A stretch of 64,000 nucleotides of DNA from Leuctra nigra (taxonomy: Eukaryota > Arthropoda > Insecta > Plecoptera > Leuctridae). The position numbers were made by a program, and so were the translations under genes. The notes below the pieces were generated by a model, which saw only the letters and a program-made list of their open reading frames with translations, searched no databases and was not told the DNA's origin. The stretch covers positions 29,211,259 to 29,275,258 of the forward strand of contig OW203770.1 of the NCBI GenBank assembly GCA_934045905.1, read 5' to 3'. The number at the start of each line of letters is the position of its first letter. Position 1 is the stretch's first letter. Shown in pieces: positions 36,827 through 48,439 of the stretch.

Positions 36827-38000
36827 CATCTACCACTAGAAAAAAACATAAAATTTATTAGAAAATTATTTTTTTCTTTTTTTATTAACTTCGCTGGAAT
36901 ATTTCTCTTCCTTCTCCTCCCTTTACTTTGATTATAGCTATAATATTAGTTTTAAAAAAATTACGTAAGACATGCGAGACAAAAACCCTATCACTTCGAC
37001 TGCTTGTATGACTTTTCCAACGTTTTTGAAGTTTCAAAATGTGATATCTCAGCCATCAACTTGATTTTTGTTTCTTTATGTAGGTTATTACATTCTCTGT
37101 GGTTTGAACTAAAATAATACAATAGGTTTGTACAGGGTAATTTTTATGAGGTGTTGAAAATAATTTTCAATGTTGATAATTTAAAAAAAAAAAAAATGTT
37201 TTGCTACCTACCTAGTTTTTTTTTTAGAACAGCTATTGATTCTAGTCCAAACCATTCACCATATTATACCTACCTCCATAAAAAAAACTGGCCACCTGAG
37301 ACCAATCATGACTTCTGAATCACGTTTTGAGTAAACACCATTGTTTCTATTGTAAAATATTCACAAGAATTGATTTATTTTTTTATTTTATTTTTTTCCA
37401 CAATTCTTTTAATTTTGTACCTAACAGGGAATATACAGAAAAAAAAGTTATCATTCTAAATACAAAATTGCAAAAAAATTCAAGTGTTAGATGTGGCCTT
37501 AAGCTTATTGTTTAAAGATAACGTTTGAAGTTGTAATCGAGCAGTTTCATTGTAGTTTCTTTGTTTGCTGGATATGTTTTAGCTTACAGGGATGAGGTTC
37601 ACAGTGCTGCTATCTATATTACAGCAGAGTAATGGAAATCTTTCAATAATAGGATTGAGTCACATATTTTTTAACAATTTCGAGATTTATTGATCCCCAA
37701 AAATATTGAAAGTAAAAATGTTATTTTCCATAAAAAGTAAAAATTAAAATTTCATAAATGTATTTATTTAAAAATAAATCTAGGTTAAATCGTACCTTTA
37801 AATGTCCTGAAGGAAAAGGCATAAGATTAGAAAAATATGTTTCTAATTGGAAAACAAAGTAATACAAAATTCAAAAAAACAAATTAAAATAGTTACCAAT
37901 AAAAATTACGAAGAAAAACAACAAACTTTTCACGATGTTAATGAATTGTTCTTCCGAGACCCATGTACTTACAACTCAATATATCAGATACAGAGATCCT
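36827..38000. other. Gene-free AT-rich DNA
   Basis: Homopolymer-rich, no supported gene or repeat structure. Confidence 0.5.
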
Positions 38001-38002
38001 AA

Positions 38003-38286
38003 GAACGCTACAAGTGAATCGAACACGTGGTTAACTTCACGGACTTGATTTCTCAACGCAGTGAAACGCTACGCTACAAGTGAATCGAACACGCGGTTAA
38101 CTTCACGGACTTGATTTCTCAACGCAGTGAAACGCTACGCTACAAGTGAATCGAACACGCGGTTAACTTCACGGACTTGATTTCTCAACGCAGTGAAACG
38201 CTACGCTACAAGTGAATCGAACACGCGGTTAACTTCACGGACTTGATTTCTCAACGCAGTGAAACGCTACGCTACAAGTGAATCAC
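38003..38286. repeat. 66-bp tandem repeat, about 4.3 copies
   Basis: CAAGTGAATCG recurs at 38011, 38077, 38143, 38209 and 38275 (partial), always 66 bp apart. Unit body: ACACGCGGTTAACTTCACGG and GATTTCTCAACGCAGTG. Copies are almost identical. Confidence 0.95.
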
Positions 38287-38574
38287 TGACATGCAATGTT
38301 GTCTGCCTGAAACAAACAAAACAATATAACACTTTAGTAAGTTGACAATTCAATTTAACAGCCCACTAATAAATAGTCGAGGCGGAATTCACTCGCAGAA
38401 AATTTCGATTCTGATGTAAAAAAAAATCCTATAAATGCATGGAAATGCATTAGCTCTGGGTTGTACGTGAACGTGACATTGGTGACATTAAATCGTGTGT
38501 TGCATGTTGCATACGTGCTGTGAAGTAAGTTATTTTAATTCAAATATTATAAACCACAAAAAACCATAAAAAGG

Positions 38575-38835
38575 CATTTTTCTGAACGGCTTGACCGATT
38601 GTTTTCAAAATTTAACACATAGAGATAAAGAGTAAATTTGTGTCTCTAGCAATCGAAAAAAATAACAAACGGTTTTTCTCGTTTTGAGGAAGTGCTAACA
38701 TGGGAATATATGAGTCTTTTTGGCACCTGTGCCCTGAAATAAGTAAACAAAAAACAAAACTTTGGGGCTACTAGAGACACAGATCTAGGTGTGAAAATTT
38801 GAAAACAATCGGTAAAGCTGTTTAGAAAAAAGTAG
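38575..38835. repeat. Imperfect inverted repeat
   Basis: CGGCTTGACCGATTGTTTTC at the left and GAAAACAATCGGTAAAGCTG at the right are inverted relatives about 200 bp apart, and the match includes AGAGACACA/TGTGTCTCT. Probable MITE; ends not defined. Confidence 0.55.
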
Positions 38836-39814
38836 GGGCCGCCTTTTTGTGCTTCATAAAACATGAATTTCATCAAGTATCGTAGACTCTTAATTGAATA
38901 CGATACAACATGTTAAAACCAGGTGCATTGCAAAGTTGAGGTCATCAACTCCTTTAGGTACGTACCTAAGTTCACATCTGGAAGAAATTTCAAATTACAA
39001 CACAATCCAATCAATCAGTTTGAAATAAATACCATGCAAACCACTTTATTTAAAGTTTAAACTTAGTACGAGCAAGAGCCGTAAGCTAATTCGTGAACAT
39101 AGCCATCCCAAGCCCACCGTGAAAAAGAATAGTTATTATTATCAGAAATCTATAAATCCTCTATAAAAAGATCCCAATCGCCACAGGGCACAGTAAATTT
39201 ATCTGTGACCTTGGTAGAGCAGGCAAAAACAGAAACAAACGCACAGGAAGTGCCACAAGAATACACTCGCTTAAGGTGGTGCAAGTGAGAGCGATTTTGC
39301 CGCTTTTGCAGGCACTTTTTTGGATACGATTGGAGACCGAATGGGATGATCAAATTATTTGATATTTTAATTATGATTAGATAAAAGATAAACTTAGGGT
39401 TATCACTTAGTAAATTTTTAATTTTTTGCTTTGACAAGTAATAATTATTTGAATTTTGGTTAAAAATTTTATATTTTCTTGTCTCGCTGGTTGCCGTATG
39501 AAATTAAATCTAAATAATGTGCCACGTGATAAGCCTAAGTTTGACTTTTATTTAATCATGATAAAAATTTGAGATCAATATGAAATTCCAGAGTTCTGAG
39601 CCTTTTTTTTTTAATAACCAGCGGTATTACAAGGAAGCAAAAATTAAAAAGTGCTGCTAATATTCTATCAGATTGATCATTTGAACATCCTATCAAAGTT
39701 ACACCCACTTATGAAACAATTTTTCTATCTCAATTTGCTAAAATGGCGGAACGCTTTTATCACCTTAATAAGATTTTTGTGGTTTTTAAGCAATAAAAAG
39801 AAAGCAATGAATAC
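38836..39814. other. Gene-free DNA downstream of exon 4
   Basis: Should contain the next exon or 3' UTR of the zinc-finger gene, because exon 4 ends in a good donor. I could not identify it. A minus-strand frame at 39150-39437 is possible but has no motif. Confidence 0.4.
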
Positions 39815-40131
39815 CTTGACTGTGTCCGTAGGCGCTTTCAAGTGTCCCATTAACTATGCGTTTGCACGCTTCACAATAGAACGCCTTCTTGCCGATCACT
39901 TGTATCTTCATTTCCTTGAGCTTGTTGATCTTGAGCGTGTTGATCGCTAGCAGATGTTTGAGTTTACTCTTGACGTGAATCACTGCGTCGAAGTAATTGG
40001 CCAGCGTGGTTCCACACGGCTGGCAGCGAATACGCTTGTCGGAAGTCGGAACGAGCATCGGTTCAGAAGTCAGCAGGAAATACGTGCGTCTTGAATCTGC
40101 AGTCAGCTCGTTCGTCAGCGTTGTGTCTTCT
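39815..40131 (-). CDS. Modular zinc-finger gene, exon 4 (second zinc-finger exon)
   Basis: The acceptor TAGTTTCAG| ends at 40132 and the donor CAAG|GTATTC begins at 39814. The 317-bp exon enters in phase 2 and leaves in phase 1, exactly as exon 2 does. It encodes TNELTADSRRTYF, matching NELTADASREYF of exon 2, then IRCQPC-x12-H-x6-H (a U1/JAZ-like C2H2 finger) and a second FYCEACKR...GHSQ half-finger whose last ligand would come from the next exon. JAZ/U1 fingers commonly bind RNA or protein; the role here is unknown. A nearby Penelope fragment and transposons mark the intron. Confidence 0.65.
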
Positions 40132-40646
40132 CTGAAACTAGGAGGGTTGGGTCATTACGCATAGAATATTAATTTTCTACATACACGTAGAGTAACACGT
40201 AGAATATGTAGAATATGTAGAAAATTATTATAGAATTTTTTTTTAAGTGCCAGTGGATTGACAGTGGTAAAATTTGGAAAAGTTAGCATAAACCAAAATA
40301 TATTATTTTACTTTATTAGTTGCCCTATTTTCAACTTATCTTTAGAGCGGTCGAGTTCAAATCTCTTCTATTTATTCTACTCATATTCTATCTTGTATGA
40401 GACGGTCACAACCTTAATTTTGGCAAATTAGAGAGCAATCCTACATCATAATTTTAATAAGCCCATTCATAGCACACTTCCCCTACATATCTACAATAGG
40501 GAACACTCGATGATTTGAATATATTGCAGGAAAAGCCATTAGCAAGATGTAAAAAATTGAAATTAAAACAACATTTCAAAATAATTTCTAATTGAAGAGA
40601 ACCATGTAGAATCGAATGTAATTTCTTTTTGTAATTTCCATCACAA

Positions 40647-41669
40647 ATACGATCTGTTGCCTATACACTTGCTACCCGATCACGTCGTATCGCAGACGAA
40701 GATAACATCAAGGATGAATTGAAATCACTTGAAGACGCTCTCCTGCTGAATGGATTCGCCCCAAATGTCATCAAAAAGGCAATTATGAGAAAAACTAACG
40801 CAGAAAGACAGCGAGAAATTGAAAAGGAAAGAGAGGACCAACAAGAGACTGATAAATCGGAAGATCAAGTTGTAGAACGAGAAAAGTCATATCTAGCATT
40901 TATGCCCTATGTGTGCGGTGTCACTGATAGAATTAGTAAACTCTTGAAAGAAGTAAACGTAAAAACAGTATTTGATACTGACAGAAAGCTGGCAAGTCTT
41001 ATTAGAAACTGTAAAGATTCAAGGCATCTTGAAGGATGGGGCGTGTACCAGGTCCCGTGTGAGAATTGTGACAAAGTATATGTCGGACAAACTAATCGCA
41101 ATGTCTCTCAACGTATCCAAGAGCATCGTTTGGACGTAAGACAGGACAAAACTACATCATCACTTGCGGGTCACGTGAGAGAAAGCGGGCACAGAATAGA
41201 TTATGATGGAGCAACGGTCCTTGTCCGATCAGAAAAGTTGCTTCCAAGATTGATAAGAGAGGCAATAGAAATCGAGAGACGGCCAACTTTCTGCTTAAAC
41301 AAGCAAGTTGATAGCCAAAAACTTTCTCAATCCTGGGCGCCATTAGCACCAGTCATCAACATAAAGCCACGTGAGAAAGCAAAATCCACACATGTCGTAT
41401 CAAGGAGATCAAGGAGATCAGTGAGGACAAGGAGATCCGATGTCCAATTTTCAGACTCAGATGAAGAGCCTCTAAGTGTCATCGCAACCAGACTGAGAAA
41501 TAAGGAGAAACAAAAGGATGATACAAGAACAAACATCTCAGCGAAAACCCAAACAAAGTCCAGGACCAAACACAAAGATGGCGCAAGAAAAAGTAGTACA
41601 TCATATGAAGCAACTACAAGCACGCCCAGAGTCACTAGATCAATGGCAAAGAAGAGAAACTTAAGATGA
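40647..41669 (+). CDS. Penelope-like element, 3' part with GIY-YIG endonuclease (5' truncated)
   Basis: The frame is open from about 40647 (ATRSRRIADEDN...LLLNGFAPNVI, typical of the RT-to-endonuclease linker) to the stop at 41667. The GIY-YIG nuclease core is GVYQVPCENC then YVGQTNRNVSQRIQEH with a downstream basic, serine-rich tail (RRSRRSVRTRRSD). The reverse transcriptase that normally precedes it is absent, so the insertion is 5' truncated. The ATG-less start at 40719 is not a real start. It lies antisense within an intron of the zinc-finger gene. Confidence 0.85.
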   Translation: MRSVAYTLATRSRRIADEDNIKDELKSLEDALLLNGFAPNVIKKAIMRKTNAERQREIEKEREDQQETDKSEDQVVEREKSYLAFMPYVCGVTDRISKLLKEVNVKTVFDTDRKLASLIRNCKDSRHLEGWGVYQVPCENCDKVYVGQTNRNVSQRIQEHRLDVRQDKTTSSLAGHVRESGHRIDYDGATVLVRSEKLLPRLIREAIEIERRPTFCLNKQVDSQKLSQSWAPLAPVINIKPREKAKSTHVVSRRSRRSVRTRRSDVQFSDSDEEPLSVIATRLRNKEKQKDDTRTNISAKTQTKSRTKHKDGARKSSTSYEATTSTPRVTRSMAKKRNLR

Positions 41670-41790
41670 GCCAGCTGGATACAAAATATTCTTGCACTGT
41701 TTTTGTAAAATTTGATTTGTTTTTTGTGAAATAATTTGACAGTAGTGTGTTTTAGATTTTTCAATAATTTAATTACCTGTTTTACTTGCG

Positions 41791-41826
41791 CCTTGAAAAG
41801 GCCAACTGGAGTGTTGGCGAAACGTC
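41791..41826 (+). ncRNA. Candidate hammerhead-ribozyme relic in the Penelope tail
   Basis: GCCAAC/GTTGGC forms a 6-bp stem directly followed by GAAACGTC, the arrangement of stem II, GAAA and the cleavage triplet in the minimal hammerheads known from Penelope-like elements. The upstream core reads CTTGAAAAG in place of CTGANGAG, so if real it is probably inactive. Confidence 0.45.
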
Positions 41827-42239
41827 GGCGATTAAACTATATTACGTGGCAATACCGTACAATGTATTATTTGAAAAATAGAGGCTACGAAACCATACAT
41901 GAACAAATATATTTATATGTATCTACATATTTTTCTATTCTTAGAATGGATCAATACAAAATGTTTGCAAAGATATAGTTAAAGCAACTTGAGGTTCTGC
42001 AAATGTTACATATTTCTACCACCCGACGCGCTGTCTGTAGGTACTGTCGCGGTGAAATTGATGCCTAAGCAAGGTGTCTACATTTGTCAGAAAAGATGAT
42101 ATATCGAAAGGAGAATTTCACTCCAACTGAATCCTATTGCTTAAAACCAGAGTCTATAGATTGCTATTCTCAGTTTCAATGAAAAACTTGTACTTTTATG
42201 TTGATTGAGTAGATTCTATTTCAATTCAATATGGAGTAG

Positions 42240-42620
42240 ATTATTATTGTTTAATGGCGCGTCAACGACGAGGTTATATTGCGCACATTAATGTTTATTT
42301 TAACTTTGTTGAACATAAGTGGAGGACAAGGAGAGGGGTCGACCTAAAGGGCCCAATCTGGGGGAGTCTGAAACTGGTGGGAAAGCCAGTTCATAATTGG
42401 GACAGACCGAGGGGTGGAGGGAAGCTTCGGGCCGGTGGGACCCGATTTCAGAGGGATCACTATCTCGAGGGGGGAGGCCGGCCCGAGGGGCCCGCGAATT
42501 TGGGGAGTGCATGGGGCTAGGTCGACCCTGGACTGCACTTAGTTGGGACCAACACTCGTTAAGTGAGGCGGACCCTTAAACCCCACCACCGCCTCAAGGG
42601 GGCAGTCCATTGTTGGGGAA
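42240..42620 (-). mobile_element. Non-LTR 3' end or SINE, same family as 23088-23540, inverted
   Basis: In reverse complement it ends CTCGTCGTTGACGCGCCATT then a short A/T tail, and it carries CAGGGTCGACCTAGCC and GGTGGTGGGGTTT as in the copy at 23088. GC-rich against an AT-rich background. Open frames here (42254-42579) reflect GC content only. Confidence 0.6.
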
Positions 42621-42769
42621 TGTATGTTCGTTGTGCATTACAAAACTTCCGTTGGAGGTTTTGAACGTCCCGGCGCTCGATCATTTTTCTAGTCAATTAT
42701 ATCACAAACACTGACATTATCCAATTTAAACCTAGGCTTCAATTTATAAAATCAATATTTGATGTATAC

Positions 42770-43016
42770 CTGTCAGTCAATAGCTTCGTTTTGAATCCCA
42801 TTGCATTCCATCTATTCTTAAGCAGAATCTTCTTTTCTTCTTTTGTCAAAAACCCGTAGTCGGCATTGACAGCGTATTTAGTTTCAATGCAAAGAAGAGT
42901 GTCTCTCTCTTGATCTAAACAGATCACATCTTCTGTCTCCGTCTTCACCATTGTGAAGACAGCTGCACTCGACTGCACTTCATTCTGCATTCCCAACCAT
43001 TTACGAGGGTTTTTTA
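42770..43016 (-). CDS. Modular zinc-finger gene, exon 3 (charged linker exon)
   Basis: The acceptor TTTTGTTGCAG| ends at 43017 and the donor GACAG|GTATAC begins at 42769. 247 bp, entering in phase 1 and leaving in phase 2. It encodes NPRKWLGMQNEVQ, then VKTETEDVICLDQER, then a basic helix (KEEKKILLKNRW). Exon 1 has the equivalent run VRIKQEPVDI ... ETEHVLCLDHER followed by KKQRKKDRLEAIR. The ATG-less frame start shows it is internal. Function unknown; the VKxE motifs fit SUMO acceptor sites (psi-K-x-E). Confidence 0.65.
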
Positions 43017-43098
43017 CTGCAACAAAATTAATTTATTATAAAATATTAAGGCGCACTTCATGGCAGTATTTCATTATTAGATTTTCAAAACATTAATA

Positions 43099-43471
43099 AG
43101 AGATGGGCCGTACCGATACCGATACTCGCGATACTTCATTTTTAATGTAATATTTTCGATAGTACTTCGATACATATTACATTTTTATTTGACATTTTGA
43201 ATTGTGGCCGTTTTCCCGCCATTGGTGCTCATTGGGATCACGTCAGTGAGCTGTATCACCATTGGCAGATGCCTCAACCAATCAGAGCCAAGGTTGCAAT
43301 TGACATAATCTCCAAAAAAATCTATAGTTTTGTAAATTTTTATTGAATTGAGACTTTGGTGGACGGGAACTACAGAAATATAAAGAAATAAAGGTATCGG
43401 CAATACTATCGGTATTGGTAATCGTGAAGTGAGTATCGGTATCGGTGAAAAAGTGGTATCGATCCATCTCT
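43099..43471. mobile_element. hAT-like MITE
   Basis: 373 bp with ends AGAGATGGGCCG and the complement of TAGAGATGGATCG. The flanks CATTAATA (43091-43098) and AATTAATA (43472-43479) are a 7-of-8 target duplication, the size expected for hAT. Subterminal CGATACCGATAC repeats occur at both ends. Confidence 0.7.
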
Positions 43472-43479
43472 AATTAATA

Positions 43480-44313
43480 TACCTTTCCTAGATGAGGTCA
43501 TTGATCACTCGATATGGCCCAAGCATTTAGTCTGGGCAAGATGTGAATCAATTGTGCACTTTGCTATGGTATAAAAGCACTATTATTACCACACATACCT
43601 ACTAGATACCCAACCATTCATTTTAAGACCGGGTGCCACCTCAGATATCGCCCATGTCACCCGTGGGTGGCTATAGATGAATAACCATCTATACACCCTG
43701 ATCCATAAAGAAAACCAGATCAAGTTGTACTGGAAATTAGCCCTCCAAGTGCAACTCTCGATTTTTCTACACTACGTAAATTTGGGGCCCTACATTTTGT
43801 TTGAGGAAGCACAGAGTTACCCATTTATACAGCATACATATCAGAAACCTAAATACTTCCTATTATCGATATATTATTATAAAAAATTGTTTATTAGTAC
43901 CTCAAATCCGTAATTTAATGAATTTATATATGGATGTAGGTAGGTACACTCGACAATTCATAAAACGGTATATGAACGAAACAGATTTGCTGCTGGTCAG
44001 GTTCATTGACAACAATCCTTGTTTATCAATGAAATCAGAGCTCACCTACTAGAGGTAGATGACGAGTAAGTATAGACTTCATCGGATGATGCCATCACAT
44101 TTTTTTCAGACAATCCATTTCTTTAAAATACCGTTTTATGAATTGCTGAGTGTAGGTACCTATTCATTGTATTCGAAGTCAAATCTACTTAGAATCGTCT
44201 GCACATTTCTCACACATTTTTTTCGCCACAAAAACAGCGCATGTATAGCGGTTTTTCAATGATTTTCAAGATTTTCATGAAAAAAATCAAGATTTTTTTT
44301 TCATGAAAATTGC
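43480..44313. other. Gene-free DNA
   Basis: No supported gene. Short overlapping frames at 43677-44262 show no motif. Contains TAGGTAGGTACA-type microsatellite fragments. Confidence 0.5.
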
Positions 44314-44496
44314 CAACGGGTCATTTCGCCTCAGAACCACCAACGAATTTTCATGACCCCTTTCGATTATGATCAAACTTGGTGAAGTTGTTGTTAAAAG
44401 CAAAAAATGAGACACATATATTTTTTGTTTGGTCAATTTTGTCCCCCTTCTGGTACTTTCACCCCTTCGAAAATCTCACTTTTTAAGAAACCCTTA

Positions 44497-45791
44497 CCAT
44501 AAAAAACACTCCGTGTAAAAATACCAGCCAAGTCTCTTCAACTATAAAAAAATAGAAGAAATATAAAAAATCAGCACTGAAAAGTAGTGATATCAAAAAA
44601 TGGGCCAAGTCAAAACTTAATTTTAAAAACCATAATATACTTGGCGCATCGTGTATATAAATAGTACAGAATTATATATGACAAAAATCAAATGTACCTA
44701 TAAATATATATAATATACCTATAATACTCCTAAAAACGATGCGCCAAGTATATTTTGGTTTTTAAAATTAAGTTTTGACTTGGCCCACTTTTTGATATCA
44801 CTACTTTTCAGTGCTGATTTTTTATATTTCTTCTATTTTTTTATAGTTAAAGACTCTTGGCTGGTATTTTTACACAGAGTGTTTTTTATGGGGATATCAC
44901 AACTTTTTTTAGTTTATTTAAACAACTTGTAACACATATCGAAGCGACAAAGACAAATTCCTTTAAAAAAATAAGCCATTTCCAATTTGGTTACTAAGAA
45001 AAGTTGCGTTTGGTACCAAAATATGCTTAAAGTGATATTCCATGAAGAAAAGTGAAAGATTCGTTCCAATCGGTCCAGCCGTTTTCGAGATATGGCATCA
45101 CTTCCGGTGAGCAAAATGGCGGCTGAAATCACTGCCACCTAGAGTGTATTTATATAAATGTTTTGTATAAGTATAAGCCTTCTGAATAAGTAGTTATTGC
45201 AGTAAGAGGTGATTCAAGTCTGATTCCTCATGTTATAACGTCATTTCCGGTTTCGGTAAAAGTACATTTATTTTTTGACTATTGGTATTTCATATAGATG
45301 ACCATCTAGCCGTTTTCAAGATATGACGTCACTTCCGGTTTCAAAATGGCGGCTTCCGGTTGGTTTTATAAAAAGGCACCTCAGACGCCAAAAGTGCACA
45401 TGTGGTAAAAATTTCAGATCGATCGCTTTAGCCGTTTAGGCTGTGGCGGTGATAGCGGTGTTTCCTGATATCATCTGAAGAAGAAGAAGAAGAAGAAGAA
45501 GATGAAAGTGATGTAATTTCACGGTTTTCACGGCCCTCTAGCTCGCAAATGGTATAACCTATTGTTGGCTCATTTGGAATATTTGGTAGGGTGGGCCAAA
45601 GCTCCAAATTAAAATATTTCTCAACAATGTGATATTTCCCATTTTTTAGATCCAGTAGGCCGAAAATGGTACTTTGATGCTTACAGTAAAAGTGTTTGGT
45701 CTGCTCCTCAGTTTGTTAGGCATTTACGGTATGTTGAGTGACTGTGAGTGTACGGTACGACTTGGCTGGGTGGAGCGACCGCTCCACTAGA
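44497..45791 (+). mobile_element. Family X copy d, inside the left TIR of transposon copy 2
   Basis: Starts CCATAAAAAACACTCC and ends CGACCGCTCCACTAGA. The flanks ...CCCTTA and TTTACATAACTGC rejoin exactly to the uninterrupted TIR of copy 1 (CCCTTATTTACATAACTGC), so the insertion is precise, at A^T, without target duplication. It contains an inverted B-block pair (44497-44662 and 44737-44895), a GAA microsatellite near 45478 and the composite TGACGTCACTTCCGG at 45324-45338. Confidence 0.85.
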
Positions 45792-46581
45792 TTTACATAA
45801 CTGCTTGTAACTTTGGACCTGTTTGAGATATTTTAGTGATCTCTTTTAATATTTGTACACAAATAATACGCAATGATAAATATAATTATTTTTTAAATAA
45901 GGGGTGACCAAACCAAATTTGGACTTTAAATGGGCCCCCCCAAAAAAACAGAATCTTTTAAAATTCTGAAAAAATTTAATCTTGTTTACCATTATTATGT
46001 TATCATTCCCTGAAATTTTCAGAGTGGTAAAATGTTTTGTTATTTTTTTATGAATAAAAGTTTACCGTCGTATTTTGGAAGATCATAAAATATCACTCTC
46101 CGTGTGGTATTTTGATATTAGGTGTGCTTCAATTATTGATTAAAATGAATCAGTGATAGAACAATGACACAATTCTATATTGACTTTGTCAGTTACGCGA
46201 TATTTTTAAATAGGGGTGACCAAATCGGGAATGTTATTACAGCATTGAATGTCCACTGATGCATTCCTAATTTTTAGATTATGTGCTATTTCTCAATACA
46301 TTTTGGTATTCGCAATCGCCAACGATTGTAGATGTTCTTTGTTTGTCAGTTTTAATTCAGAGTTCAATGAAATATATGCACTGAGATGATTATATATTTT
46401 TCTATACACATAATTTTTCTGTTTTGGTTGACGCTAGTAAAAGCCCCATAACCTTGCCAAGGTCTCAACCATTGTATGGGGTCTTTTTTATTGTGGTAAG
46501 GTTAAAACCACAGACTGGCATGTGAGAGGAAAGGGATCATTTCGGCACTTTAATGATTTCATCTTTAGATTGAGCGGCATA

Positions 46582-47795
46582 TCAATAGATTTTGGTGGAG
46601 ACAATGGAATCTGAGACAGGAATGAAGCAATGAAGTTTCTGAGTACCAGTGATGGTGCGTGAACTCAGAAACCTTTCATTCAGGAGTCTTCCCTCGGCTG
46701 CGTGGTCTTCTTCCATGCAGAAAGTGAAGTCGACGGCTTCAATGTTCGACCTCGCCCACTCAAACAGTTGCAGTGGAGTCATGATCTGCAACTCGTAGGG
46801 GCGCTGCAGACTGGCGCGAGCAGCGAGCCTCTTCACTGTCCCTCCCCCGTCGCACGCTCCTCTGCCATGTGATGTGGCAAAGAAGTGCCACTCAGCGGCG
46901 ACGCCGAAGTCCTCCAGGTGATGACACAGATTACTGAAGTTTTTCCGGTTCTTGTACTGGGCGGCGGCCCCGTCGGAGAAGTAGATGATCTTCTTTGGAG
47001 CTGCGCCCTGGACACTCGTCAGGTACTCGATCAGCTTCCTCAGGAATAAGTGGACTGCCACTGTATTATGAGTGAGACAGTCCGATATCACGACGAAGCT
47101 GACGTGTCACTCCTCTCCACATACGCGATAGTAGGCGACGAATGGATGGATTGTTGCCGAGGAGTTATTCCAATGGAAGCCCTGCGCTTCATCTTAGAGA
47201 ACAAAGGAATAGTTCTCGGAAAAAGCGCAAACAACAAGAAATTCTCCGGGATTCAAGTTGTCTTTCACTTCGTTCTGGAAGGCGGCTTGCTGTGTGGCGA
47301 TGAACGAGTGTCGCTTCAGGGTGACGAGACCATCACAGAAGCTCTTCAGGAAGTCGTCCATGGGCTTGGTGACTATCTCCAGAGAGCAGCGATCGACGAA
47401 CGCCCATCGCTTGAAGGTGTTGTTTTCTATCATCTTTCGTCCATGAGCTCTCGAAGATGCTCCTTCATCCCTGAAGTTCCCGGACATGAAGAACAGTCTT
47501 CCAGGAAGCAAGACGGAAGTGGCGGATTGCAGGTTATTGCCGCCACACATTCTTTATGTGTCTTGAGCGGCACGTCATCCTTTGAAGTGAGGTCCGCGAT
47601 CTTGGCTCCGAGCATCATCAACTTCGAATTCTGATGAATTGTGCACACACACACACTGTGCGTGCCGCTGGCTCCAGCTAGAACACACTCTCCGCAAACT
47701 TGGAGAATCCCACTTTAAACTGAGAGAATTCACTCTTGAATAGGCGATAGACCTCTTGTAGATTGTTGAGTACCAGCCTCTTCTGTACAATCCCT
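46582..47795 (-). pseudogene. DDE-type transposase pseudogene of transposon copy 2
   Basis: Same protein as at 27466-28688, with more N-terminal sequence (RLVLNNLQEVYRLFKSEF, QFKVGFSKFAE near 47700-47790). It shares with copy 1 the frameshift after HLRELMDE and the in-frame TGA before HVSFVVISDC. It keeps FSDGAAAQYKNRKN, where copy 1 has FSVGA. It has a private stop after STKIY (TCA to TGA) and a one-codon loss in CDG-GG. Not translatable as one protein. Confidence 0.8.
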
Positions 47796-48439
47796 CAGGA
47801 ATGTGAGGCATTTTCAACCGCATCGCCTCGGTCACCACACGGAGTCCACTCCGAGAATGGTGTGGGTTCTCATTGAATGGATAACAACAGCGGTGTTTGA
47901 AATATGAAACGGACTTGCTCTTTACTATAGGCATTGCTGAGTGTTCATAAATTGCCACGAAAGTAAAAGACAAAAAAAAACTCAAATAAAACGTATAAAA
48001 TGTTATGACCAGCACTTCTAAATATATTAGAGAGTCACAAAATCACTGTCACTAAGAAAAATACAATAGAAAGTCACTAAAGTTACTAAGCAAAATACAT
48101 TAGAAAGTCACAAAAGTCACAGAGCAAAATACATTTGAAAGTCATAAAGTCACTAATAAGCACAATGCATTAAAAGGTCACAAGTCACTGTAGCGAAACA
48201 CTTCACAAGAAAGCACCCTTAATTAAATAATGTATTAAAATGTTTTGCCAATAATCAGTTTGAATCTACACACCACCCGAAATATTATTGATAATGCACA
48301 ACACTCTTTCACTTGGTCCTAGACAAGACTTCCACGACGTGAGATGTGTGCAACCTGAGTGACCAAAGCACACTGGTTTCCGAAATGAAAATGTTTTCTT
48401 GAGTTCATAGAGATCTCAACAAGATGCCTGTTTCTTATT
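47796..48439. other. Degraded transposon interior
   Basis: Sequence present in copy 2 but deleted from copy 1. Fragments in several minus-strand frames (for example NENPHHSRSGLRVV) are probably the decayed N-terminal transposase. A string of AAAGTCAC/AAAATACATT-type repeats lies at 48030-48190. Confidence 0.5.

Larger units (their letters stand above)
40132..42769 (-). other. Inferred intron 3 of the modular zinc-finger gene
   Basis: Bounded by the donor CAG|GTATAC at 42769 and the acceptor at 40132. It contains a 5'-truncated Penelope-like element and an inverted SINE/LINE 3' end, and no other gene. Confidence 0.55.

Noticed and set aside
42254..42579. Four overlapping frames in GC-rich DNA
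   Set aside because: Explained by the GC-rich retroposon; no domain and no codon signal.
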